Positions 48,200-58,699 of a DNA stretch of 64,000 nt are shown here, one piece after another (the stretch's first letter is position 1; every line of letters begins with the position of its first letter). This DNA is from Stratiolaelaps scimitus (lineage: Eukaryota; Arthropoda; Arachnida; Mesostigmata; Laelapidae). The position numbers and the translations under genes are program-made. The stretch spans positions 5,580,001 through 5,644,000 of the forward strand of contig JABWDB010000004.1 of assembly GCA_019614645.1 (NCBI GenBank). Direction: 5' to 3'. Under the pieces are notes generated by a model, which saw only the letters and a program-made list of their open reading frames with translations, had not been told where the DNA came from and made no database searches.

Positions 48200-48724
48200 G
48201 AAAAAATATAAAAGCAAAAAGGAGAGAGAGAGAGAGATGTGGACAGGAGACAAGAATTGGGAAAGCGCGGGCGCGGGCGAGCGAGAGAGAGAGAGCCGCG
48301 AAGAGACGGACGCTGTGATAGTCGCAGGGTGTGGATGTCGGAAGGTCGCGTGGATGGGGAAAAGTGAACGCTAAACGATTTTTTGATTTTCTTTGGTTCT
48401 TTCATGAGTCCCGTTTCATTGGGGCCGATGGTAGCGCCGAATGGTAGCGAAACGCCGAATGGTGGAAATCTCGTTTAACAGCGGCGAGCGATAGCGGCGC
48501 AACCATCTGCTGCATACGACACCTGCGCGCGCTATTGCATCCATCATGGTTGTGTTGGAGCAGAGAGCGGCAGGCAACGGCCGCACGCAAACAACACGGC
48601 GGTGACGTGTTGCGTAATTATCATATCATAATAATAATAATAATAGTAACGATAATAACAGTAGCGACCTCAATGATAATAAATAATAACTACGAACTCC
48701 GCTTTACGGGAGGGTGCCAGTGAG

Positions 48725-49720
48725 TTGCGATGTTTTGTTTTACCGATACGCAAGCGTACTTACTGTTGCCTCTTGCATGCGGACTCCTTGCAAAGAGGGA
48801 GTCTGCATCGCCGAAGTTCAAAATGGATTACTATTATACCTCCATGCGATGAAACCTTTAGTGTCAGGCCTGACGCACTTCTCACTGATCACTCACCGTC
48901 CTCTAATGGCTCGGTCCCCGGTCCAATACAGAAACCTGACAAAAACCTTGCGGCACTCCGTCTCCGGTTTAGTCGTTCGTCGTTCTCTTCCTCGTTTCAA
49001 TGTCCACCGCCCACCAACAATCACGTGATCGCATCACACGCGTGCAGCTGCTGCTGCTGTTGCAGGAGTTATTCTCGTGGGCATGTGCAATCATCCTCCA
49101 GAGCACACAGTACGTGCTTACTTGACATGCGCTCGGAGGAGGATGCATACACACATCTTTCTCTAGGTCCTCTCCCGCCCTCACTGCTTAGTTCTCTTGG
49201 CCGCGTAGGCGAAGCGCCGGGACCAAATGACGAAGCCAGCGAACAGAAGCGACGCAACAGAATGGCGCGCACCGACCCTTGGGTTGGGCGGCTGGACGCA
49301 GGCGGCGGATTGCGACAAACGCAAGCCGCCAAGACATCACCAACAGACAGCGGAGGGGGGGGGGCCGACCGCTGCCGAGGCCGGAAAAATAGGAATTGCT
49401 TGCGGCTGGCGTCGCGCAAGAAAGCATCCGCTGGAGGGCTTTGTGGTGAGCGCACGATGTGTATACCACAGTTAGGGCGAAGGGCACCATCAACAGCGAC
49501 CGAGCGCAGCCGTCTCCAGCCGTTTGCTCTCCATTGCGTACAATTAATCACTTCAGCTGAGGGGGAAGCATCGCCACCCAGTGGGCGTCCCCGTTGGGCC
49601 TTTTCTCTCCTTGTTACGGTCAGAGGCAGAAACACTCACAGCGACAGCAGTCGGCGGCGAGCGATGGCTAGTCGCTGGAACGATCGGCAGCAGAAAGAGG
49701 ACAACAACGAAAACAACTAA
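48725..49720 (+). other. Longest open frame of the window (331 codons), unrecognised
   Basis: The translation includes a cysteine run (residues about 108-112, from CTG triplets), a more ordinary acidic/basic middle (LLDMRSEEDAYTHLSL; NDEASEQKRRNRMARTDP), a Gly run opposite a G-rich tract near 49354-49363 and a C-terminus ending DRQQKEDNNENN. No domain, signal peptide or membrane segment is apparent. A 188-codon minus frame (49069-49635) overlaps it. Its length and the mixed charged middle make it one of the better coding candidates, but there is no homology and no splice evidence. Confidence 0.2.
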
Positions 49721-50440
49721 TGCAAGCAAGCATTGTGCGGACCCAGCTGTGTATGCTGGCTGGTGCAGAAGCACTGTGGCGAGAAGCAGCGCACGATGAG
49801 TGACTGACTCAATATGTGCGCTGTCTTTTGAGCAGGATCAGAGGAGGCCACCACAGAGCACAGAAAGACGTATACACAATGCAGGTTAAAGGGGAAAATG
49901 AAGAATATAGAACTATTTATTTTCGAATACGTATGAATGGATGTGTATATGAAGCGTGAGCTAATCAACGTCGGTGTCAACCTCCGATGGTAGGATGAAC
50001 GCGCCAGTGCGCACGGTGGCTTCAGATCGCTGAATCCTGCTGCCCCTGCTGATGGTGAGTTGGTGTTGTATCTATCGCGATGCTGTTGGACGTTTGACGA
50101 AGCCGGTCCATAGCGAAGCATCAATAGATAGATCAGTATATATATATATGTAATATATATATATATATATATGCGCATAGAAAATCAACTGAGCAAAACT
50201 AACTATGCCTAGGCACACGCCGATGAACTGACACCACGAGTGAATAAACGAAGTGGATGTCGCGTTCTGCTGAGCGCGAATTGGGTTCCATCGGACCGGG
50301 GCCTAGTCTGATCCAACTGCGGAACATACATATACATATATACACACACACACCTACATACGCACCCATACACATATAGTAGAATCCGGGGTAAAATAGG
50401 TAGGCAGGGCGGACAACCAGCAACGGTAGAAGAATGTACG
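49721..50440. other. AT-richer spacer with AT and CA runs
   Basis: An AT tract at 50136-50172, interrupted once by GTA, and a CA run near 50340-50353. No recognised gene. Confidence 0.5.
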
Positions 50441-51310
50441 CGACTGCTGCTGCTGCTGGCGAGAGCCAGCGGGCGACCGACCCCATAGCCGATGGCGAGC
50501 GTTGCTTCGAGAGATCGCCCCCTTATAGCCGGCAGCAAGCAATAGAGTCCAAGACGCCAGTTATGGCCACTGTGGCGTAGGGAAGCGGCCGGTGGAAGCG
50601 GCAAGCCCTGGGGGCGTGCGTCCGGGGGCTCGTCCAGCGCATACCCGTTAGCCCGTTGCTTCACTTTACCACCCTCACCCCAGACACGTGGCTGGCAAGC
50701 TGGACGCTCTCTCGCTCGCTCACTCGCATGCTCACTCGGTAGTTCCCAGCCCCAACCGGTCCTTCTCTATAGCGCACACGCACACATTCTCTCTTGCTCG
50801 CTCCCCCCGTTGCTGCCGGCCTGCCTGCCGAGCGCGCTATGACAAATGGTCGGCCCACCTGGCCGCTCCGGGCATGGAGCTGGACCCTGGCTCTGACCCC
50901 GCTGCCCGCGCAACCGCCTCCGTGCACGAACGTACGCCCATGCGTCGGTGGGGGCGGCGGCACCCGTGTGATGCCGCCGCCGCAGCCACCGTGTCGTAAG
51001 GAGCGTCGTGCGCGAGTGGGGTAGCCGTAGGGTCTACATTTGGGGTACCTTTGGGGACGTTTATCCCCTATCCCACGTTCGCTTTAGGGGTCTGGAAGGC
51101 TGGTCCCGCTGATGCGACTAGCTTTTCGGATAGGGCTGGAAGCGCGCCACCTCCCCGGGGTCCGGCCAGCCAGGGATGAGGGGGTGCGCGAAGGCCTGTT
51201 TTATGTAAAGCCTCATTACCAAAGTGGACTTGCAGCCAAGCCTTGAAGGGGGCGCCACCGACGACTCTGTCGGCCCTCGGTCGAGCAGCTGACACCTTTG
51301 CTTCAGGGCA
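50441..51310. other. GC-rich island
   Basis: CTG triplets near 50443-50457, GCTCGCTCACTCG-type repeats near 50710-50730 and GCCGCC triplets near 50973-50990. Minus frames at 50209-50664 (151 codons) and 51068-51421 (117 codons) are open. The latter has a non-repetitive composition (for example FKAWLQVHFGNEALHKTG) and could be an exon or transposon fragment, but I do not recognise it. Confidence 0.25.
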
Positions 51311-51985
51311 AATCGCTGCTGGTGTTTCTTCTGACATCGGTCTGTGGTAGGTAGATATGTGTAAATGTCGCTGGTATACGGTTAGTCGGGTATGCCTCAA
51401 GATGAAGAAAATGATACTCACCTGCCCGCCCCAATAGGAGAACGCTCGGCTTCATTCTGAACGCACACCGCCGCATGCCATCCCCATCCCATTCTTCCAA
51501 TAGCCTGTCTCTCTCAGGTGTGACAGCAGCGGCATGAAGACGCTTGTATAGAAAAGGCTGTTACTATCAGGTAGGCGTACCTGTTTGTATATATGAAATG
51601 TACAACATTTGACAAAGGGAGGAGTATCCTTGCCAAGCTACTAGAGGAAGGAATAACGTGGATGCCCGACCCCATAAGTGTAACGGGAGAAGGATCCACT
51701 ACTGCGGCGACTATTATGCTACAGCTCACACTATGTTGCATTACGTATGGTCACCGCGGGACGAGGAATGGAACAAGAGAAAAACAGATCTATCGTCATC
51801 ATTACGGGGTGATGATATAGCAGGTAAAAAGAAGCAGTACAAACGTCGCTTGGGCAGGAAATAATAAAGAACGGAGACGTCGGTGTATTTACTATGTTGC
51901 ATAGGGGCCAACAAGTGGCATCAACTCAACTCTCGTTAGGGCTTCAGACTGAGTGGTCTGAATCGAGATGTGGACAGCTTGCCTA
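51311..51985. other. Spacer, no recognised feature
   Basis: Mixed composition with short open frames only. Confidence 0.4.
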
Positions 51986-52060
51986 GACGACTAACTCACT
52001 GACGCTTCCCGCCGCGAAAAGTAGGGGGTCACCGGTTCGAGCCCCATATTACGACACGTA
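51986..52060 (+). mobile_element. tRNA-like SINE head fragment
   Basis: GGTTCGAGCCC at 52034-52044 fits the B-box consensus except for one base. The preceding GCCGCGAAAAGTAGGGGG has the same layout as GGTTGTAAAAAGTCGGAGG in the SINE at 14283, which suggests the same head family. The LINE-like tail is absent downstream, so this copy lost its tail or belongs to a variant. Confidence 0.5.
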
Positions 52061-52887
52061 CATATCTACCTTGTGCGGAATGGGCTAAGTTTTCGAGCAG
52101 GCGCCACTGTCCGAGTCCATCAGGCTCCATGTGCCGTTTATTTCAACTAACCGCCTGGCGAGCGGGTCGGCCGGCATCTCGACGGTTACCGGCTGCCGGT
52201 TGCCAAGCAAACGAGAGCTGTCGTTCAAACGCCGAGCACATTTCATCTAACCCGCCATTAACATCAGGGCATACCAGGAGCGCGTACTTCTGGCGCCAGC
52301 GACAACAGCACGAACAGTAGCAGCCTTACGCCGCGCCGTCCCCTCTCCGCGTGTGTGCCTGTGTGCGTGTGTTGCATGTCGACCTGCCGCACTGCACGAA
52401 CTTGATGAATTGCAGTTGCTTGTGGGGCGTAACACATGGAGGAGGAAAATACAAAGAGAAGATGAGATACATAGAGAGAGAGAGAATGGGGGAAGTGAGG
52501 CCGGGTGAGCTATCGGGAGACAGCCACGGGCGCCGCCGCCGCCGCCAGGCCACCACCAGCCGGCCGACACCACTCAGCGGCCTCTGCGGCCGTTCCCTTC
52601 TTGTTTTAAATTTCAATGGAATATTTAATGTTGCCATTAGAATTTTAATAGGGCGACGCCAGCCGTAGTCCAAGGCTAGGTGACAAGAGCGGAATGGCTG
52701 GAAGTAGGTACAGCAGTGAAAGATGATAATCGCGGTGAGAGAAGGGAGAATCTGGGAGTAGAAGGGGAACGACTCTCCGCAGGGGGCACACCCACATCGA
52801 ACCCCCGAGGGGTGGTGGGGCGAGACCTACACAGCTCCTCCGAACCTGTAGAGCCTTTGCGATGCTGCTGCCGCTGCCGCCCCTACC
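52061..52887. other. GC-rich island with GA and GCC repeats
   Basis: GA run near 52472-52485 and GCCGCCGCC near 52531-52546. Low-complexity frames are open on both strands (to 188 codons at 52645-53211 minus, which crosses the TC tract as Arg-Glu repeats). No recognised product. Confidence 0.35.
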
Positions 52888-52911
52888 ATATATATATATA
52901 TATATATATAG
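52888..52911. repeat. (AT)n microsatellite
   Basis: About 12 AT units. Confidence 0.9.
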
Positions 52912-53031
52912 TATAACGGCTATTCTGCAGACACTGTAGACGCAAGCGCCAGCACAGCACTCATTTTCGCACTTGCTTTCTTCTTCGTCCCTGCACCCCG
53001 CTGTCCTTCCCGTTGTCGTCTTCCACGATTG

Positions 53032-53088
<57 letters not shown>
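53032..53088. repeat. (TC)n microsatellite, 57 bp pure tract
   Basis: An uninterrupted CT tract of 57 bases, continued by imperfect CTAT/CTCT units to about 53130. It is the longest homopyrimidine repeat in the window and is read artefactually as Ser-Leu on plus and Arg-Glu on minus. Confidence 0.95.
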
Positions 53089-53092
<4 letters not shown>

Positions 53093-53130
53093 ATCTCTCT
53101 TTCTCTATCTCCCTCTGATTCTCTCTCAGT

Positions 53131-54288
53131 GCTTCGGCTAAGCTCATGTATAAAGGGTAAAGAACGACCGCTGCCTGGCAGGAGCCCTCGGACCAAACGG
53201 CTCCTATCCAACTATCCTATAGGAGCCCAACCAATGGTGGTCAATGGTACGCCACAGCACCAACAAGAGGTACGACTTGGTCATATAAGTATATTAATAA
53301 TAGCCGAGCGTGGGCGAAGACCCTGCTGCCTAGGCTACACGCCGGATACTAATGCGTGGCGGACAGACCACAGACACTGAATGGGCTACCGCTACCACTG
53401 GTGCTTTCACCTGGTGCTCATCCTGCCTGCGAGCACGGCTACCTAGGTTGGGAGTTCGTGTAGCGGCTACACCTTCTTCACTGCGTCCGGCTCGAGGCTC
53501 TGATGTTGGCCCCGTTTAACACTGTACCGCCGTCTTCCCGAGATCCCTCTCCCTCTCGCCTTTCGCTCCCTCCCTTGCAAGCTGTAGGTCGCACCACACC
53601 TGGCTGCCGACATATAGCATAGGTGCATACGGCGAACATAAAAAAAGATTGCTTCCTTGATAGACCGGACCTTCGATCGTCCGACAGCAAACTGCCAACC
53701 GCCACTGTGGGCCCATCCCCGTCAATGTATTGTGTCTAGGCTGTTAGCATGATTATACGATTATTCTCAATTCGACGAGACGATAGAAGATTAATGTAAT
53801 CAGAGTAGATAGAGAAACACTATCTCGTCCTCGCCACCGTGTACATATGAGTGCGGTCGACTAGCAAAGGAAACAATTCGACTCGAAACAAAGGAAAAAC
53901 AGAAAACTCGAGGAACAGTGGAAGCGACTCATTGAGTACCGATGAAAATCTGCAGGGCGATTGAGGAGCGACAAGGTGGTCACAGATTAAGATACAATAT
54001 ATGTATCGATTGAATACTACTTCGAGTAGTAGAAGGGGTGCGGTGTGCTAAGCAGCTTTAATTAGTCAAAGTCACCAGTGACGCAACATCTGTAACGGTA
54101 GTGAATTGCTAAGCGGTGAACATATTCTCATTCATTACTCAGTATTCAAATATATTTTGAAAATGTGACCTGCGGACTGGATTGGCCAAATCAAATGCGT
54201 CAGTAAGTTTGTAAGGTGCCTAACGCGCGCCACACGAAATATACTACGAAATACTGTAGCATTAAGGCAAAGATATGATCATAAGTGC
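53131..54288. other. Spacer, no recognised feature
   Basis: GC content declines to the right. Only short open frames. Confidence 0.45.
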
Positions 54289-54314
54289 ATATATATATAT
54301 ATATATATATATAT
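54289..54314. repeat. (AT)n microsatellite
   Basis: About 13 AT units in AT-rich spacer DNA. Confidence 0.9.
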
Positions 54315-54579
54315 TAATGGAGATTGATAACCTCACGTACCACTGGTGCTGTCTAAGTGGCTCTTAGCAAGTGGTAACAACGATTGTTATGTTCTGTTTT
54401 CAGCGATAGTAATTACTGCGTCGTTAGTACAACTACCTGCAACTAAAGATATGATTAGCAGTCAATTAGGTGATGCTGTACTCTTCTGCGGGTGCATAAC
54501 CCGCGAGACATGGAGGCAACTATTTACCTTCAGCAGACTAGTTTCCTTGAGGTGCGTCCATTTCTGAGGTTGATATTTC

Positions 54580-54611
54580 AGAGGAACCTTTCTTCTGGTG
54601 AAAGGTTCTCT
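54580..54611. repeat. 12-bp stem-loop with one bulge
   Basis: AGAGGAACCTTTC (54580-54592) pairs with GAAAGGTTCTCT (54600-54611) around a 7-nt loop, with a single bulged G. It lies in non-coding, AT-richer DNA. Confidence 0.6.
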
Positions 54612-55110
54612 CTACGCTATGTAAGGCGTTTACCCAGCAGCCCAGTTTATGTTGTACCAGCGTCTAGCTGGTCTGTCACACTCCACCGCAGCACACGTTC
54701 AAGTAATAATAGAATCACAATAATTCAATCACAATAACCAATGTCGCTACCATCCGGCAACTAGTCCCTGGTCATTCTGGGACTGTCTGAGTACGGCTGA
54801 TGTTATAGGCGTTTTGTCCGCTTAACATTTTCACAACAGTGAAGCACAATAATCCGTGATCCAGGTGATGCCCCAGCATAAAATGTTCGTGTCCCACCTT
54901 GCAATAAAAGGAATATATATATACTAAAGGAATCATATCTAGCATTGAACATACTGAACTGCGCTCGATGAAGGACTTGTGAATTTGAATAAGTCATAAA
55001 CTGTAATTATTTTGCCATATTATAATAACATCTATGCGTGTGGCGGTATTCTTTATAAGATATATCTGTAGTCATAGCAAGTAGCTATTTTAGTTACGTT
55101 TTAAGACACC
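54612..55110. other. AT-rich spacer
   Basis: No recognised feature. Confidence 0.5.
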
Positions 55111-55177
55111 CATTGTCCCTCGCTGTGCAGAGGGGCAATGCCATCGCCTTCCTTGGGACATTGTCGACCTCAGCCCC
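55111..55177. repeat. Interspersed repeat X, copy 3
   Basis: GTCCCTCGCTGTGCAGAGGG, then GCAATGCCATCGCCTTCCTT and GGGACATTGTCGACCTCAGC correspond position by position to the copy at 13465-13527. A run of C residues follows. Confidence 0.55.
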
Positions 55178-58100
55178 CCTCCCCCCATAATCCCTAGAAA
55201 TTATTCCTAACTACTGTATGTTTGAATAAATCTGTAGTCATATTTATCATATCTGGCATAACCTTTACAAATAAGAACAATAATTTAGACAATCGTTGTG
55301 GATATTCTATTAAGAATATATAGAGGAAGGTGTTCTTAGATGCCTTTCATGTTCACCGGGTTCAATTGTCGCCCACTTTTATAATTGACTAATAAATTCG
55401 TATTAGGTTAATTTCGACAAACAGCAACGGTTCTAATATTACTTCGTCATTGTCCTCACTGTGGTGAGACACCTGCACCCGAGGTCACTCGTCGCCGCCT
55501 TCCACCCGTGCCAGGCCAGAACAATATTCATAGGGAACACAAAGAACAGGCCTTTTTTAAGGAGAGCTGGATTTGCAGGGATATGATCTAAATCCCTTGC
55601 CCTTTACGACGCTCATTAAGGGGCTCGCCTTCAGAGATTAAAAGCTCCATTTCGGAATTAACCCGGTCCGAATACCGGACAAGACGACGCCCCCCTCCTG
55701 CCGTCTCTACGAAACAGGGCGGACTCTCTCAGTGCCAGTATTGCTAGCCATATATTTATAATGTGCGTAGAGGATTTCGTAGCGGTAATCGACATGATCA
55801 AGGTCTCTGGCCAAAATAGCGGACGCGAAAAGAGTCAGGCAGGCGAACAAAGCGACGAATTATCGCTTACGAATAGATAGATGGCTGGTTGAGTGAGTGC
55901 CTGTCGTGCGTTATGTTTCTGCTGTTTAGCAAGTAGGTTAAAAGCCGAGAATCCCTCAAGAATACGTGCCAGATTGCGAACGAAGCGTGATATACGATTA
56001 GGTAAATATGTTTAAAATGGAACCATATCCCGCTGAGACGAGAGCAATCTACACAAAAATATTTTACTATATATGAATTGTGCAAAAAGTGTGCCGTTTC
56101 TCTGAGAACATATAGAATTTCGAGGGTGGCCATGGTGGAATTATGGTGGCAGATAATGAGCGTCTCATAGCCATGGAAGTTTCCGAACACCCTGTATATT
56201 TCTGCGTATTGTGCGCAGGGATCATAATCGGATATCTGCTTTGAATATATTTCATGTCTGTCTGATGTTCTGCAACATCATAACTTCCTGTTGCGATAGT
56301 CAAAATATTACTACCGCCATGCGATAGTTACAATATCGTTGGCTAGCTGAAATGCAAGTGCAGACACATATGGACACGATGCATACGATTGTAAAATTGT
56401 CGGATTTCCGCTGGTAGGATGATATTTTGCTATCGCTATGACTTCTACTAGCCTATGTCAGCTTCCCTGATGCGTTGCTCCTTGCGCCGGTCATATCCTA
56501 TACAGTTGGTTCTCCGGTATTAGGGCGTGTGTGCTATATATATACATATATATGTCCAGCGGAGGCGTTGCCTCCTATTTCCCTATTCACGCTCTCGATG
56601 TATTATAGGTGCCGGTGAAATGTAGACCATCTGTCCCAGGCAGGATCACCACGACGTGTGCAATGATGCCCCACTAAACGCGATCGCTCCACACAGCGTG
56701 CTGCGAGGTACTGTACCGTCTAATATTATAGTATAGGAACTTGATGGCAGAGAGAAAGTCATATTACTGTGTGATACTCTGTGGGCGTTAGCGTGCGAGG
56801 GTGCCCGCATCTATCAGCAGCAAATGCCAACTGTATCAAATCCAACTCAAATTGATTCCCTTCGGACGGAAGAACAATCTCGGGGGTCTTGCGCTATGCA
56901 GATACCTTTGCATATCTTGGTCTCGCATCGAAATTATTAATCTTGGTTAGCAACAGCTCGAAAAGCAGGGAAACAATTGTCAGGAAAAGAGGCCTTTTTT
57001 TTCTTCTTCATCTTCACGAATGCTGAAGGGGTCTCAGGCAAGATGCTCAAAACATATGAAGGCTTCCTATAATAAATATGATCTCTTGAAAATGTCCTTA
57101 CGCTATTCTTTGATATCTTATGCCATTGGGAAATACGTGCCTCCCCAAGAACGTTGTGCTCCTTGTAACGCGTATGTGTGTTGCTGTAAAATAAAAAGTT
57201 GTTTTGTAGCCGGATTAGACGATGCAAGCAATGTACATAAGACCTTCTCCCCGGCTGAACGACGAGACCGTTTATTCCAGCAATATGAAGCAAACATTTG
57301 CGATTGTTTGAATGTCACTGTCAAAAACGAACGAACGTATTTAAATACGAGAGAAATTCGTCCCGTGTATATGCATACCCTCTGAATATTCTTCCATCTC
57401 CCTTCTGTGGTCCGTCTTGGCCACTGAGAAGAATGACTCCCTTGGAAATCGCACGGCCATGGATAGGGCCCGTTAGACGCAGACTTATTGTGGGCCACGC
57501 CGTCTCGAGTCCGAGGGCACGATTCATTCAAAGCCTCGGGTCGACGAGAGAGCTAACCCAGCCATCCGTGTCTGGCGAAGGCCTCCAGCGAAAGCTGAGG
57601 GGTATGAGGTTGTCGGGTCTGCATTTAGGGGTTGCATGTGTCTCTGCGCGAAATGAGATGTCGACCGAGAGAGAGAGAGAGCGAGTCGAGAGACCGGAGA
57701 GGGACATAGAATAATTTTCAAATAAATCCGCAGTTAGTGATATAAATCATATTAGTGCATGGCCAGCCGTCCTGGCTTGACTGGGCGAGTTGATGCCTAC
57801 TGCAACAGGTCGACGATGAGTGAGTTCCCCTCTACATTATATGGGGCGCACCGTTCTACCCATGCTACGAAATTCTATTTTAACACAGGGACGCTTATGC
57901 GCCGCTTATTTGATGAGATCCTACATTTATGAGCACACTGGAGCCGATGAACAACACCGTGAGATAACGAAATCCACGGATGACGTTTCGAACCGAGGCC
58001 CTAAGTTGACAATGGGAATCACAGTGTTGTTACTGACCGATGCCCTGTGCCGACCTTTGCTGGCACGAACCGAACGAAATGCCAGCGACTACCAATCACA

Positions 58101-58699
58101 TCATCCCGCAGTGCGTAGACACAACGGATTTTTCAGGGAACCGCTCGTAACCGTTGCATTCGTAGTTTAAGTTGTACGAGATAGAGAAAGAGAGGTCGCA
58201 GTGGAAGCGACACACGGCGGCAGCAGACGATGTAATGGCGTATGATCGGCTAGTGCCGACCACTCGCTCACGAGGTCCTCATGCAGGAAATATTGGAGAT
58301 CGCAGCCTTTCTTGTGCGTCCCTTGGCTATACATTGCGTCCATACCGACCCCGCTCTCCAATGATCTGATCAACGATCGGGCAATTATGATCTCGACAGT
58401 ACACTAGATCGGGATTTGCTACGCAACACGTGTGTACGTCTACGATTTCCGATACGATATACGACGCAACTATTTAATAGCAACATCCCCACTAAATGCA
58501 CTAAATTGCGAAATTGTCTACGGTAACAAAATTGCCAACGATTTCTGGTACCGATTGCTCTAGCCTCAAGCTCGAGTATGGTGGACGCGATGCGTGCCTA
58601 CGGATGGCGGCATAGCGCCTTGAACATGGCCGCCTCACCGAGGAGATTCAGAAGGGACTCTACAGGGGCTAAAACGCTGCGGACGCATCGAACTGTACG
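55178..58699. other. AT-rich spacer, unrecognised open frames
   Basis: The plus frames at 57020-57385 (121 codons, with a cysteine cluster CAPCNAYVCCC) and 57298-57714 (138 codons) and the minus frame at 57118-57531 (137 codons) overlap one another, so at most one can be real. None resembles a known family. A GA run lies at 57666-57681. Confidence 0.35.

Larger units (their letters stand above)
45500..48724. other. GC-rich island block with CAG, GA, CCG, AT and AAT repeats
   Basis: CAG run near 45673-45690, GGCT units near 46060-46071, GA tract 46204-46240, CTG run 46361-46377, GGC triplets near 47071-47093, AACC units near 47449-47463, CCG/CCA triplets near 47705-47738, AT run 48176-48199, GA run 48222-48238 and AAT run near 48628-48645. 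Long frames on the minus strand (46053-46850, 265 codons; 46930-47487, 185 codons) are Ser/Pro/Leu-rich without a domain. It behaves like a regulatory or untranslated-exon region. Confidence 0.35.

Noticed and set aside
52645..53211. 188-codon minus-strand frame with an Arg-Glu repeat
   Set aside because: The Arg-Glu block is simply the TC microsatellite read on the other strand, and the rest is unrecognised.
55447..55530. A CPHCGE motif in a plus-strand frame, like the zinc motif near the end of some LINE ORFs
   Set aside because: Only a few residues match, no histidine/cysteine pair follows at the expected distance, and the surrounding frame is not recognisable.
57020..57385. Cysteine-containing 121-codon frame that might be a secreted or zinc-binding peptide
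   Set aside because: No signal peptide at the start, irregular cysteine spacing, and a competing 137-codon minus-strand frame over the same bases.
22757..58620. A shared 16-mer GATGGCGGCATAGCGC at about 22757 and 58603
   Set aside because: The similarity does not extend to either side, and one exact 16-base match between two places in 64 kb can occur by chance.
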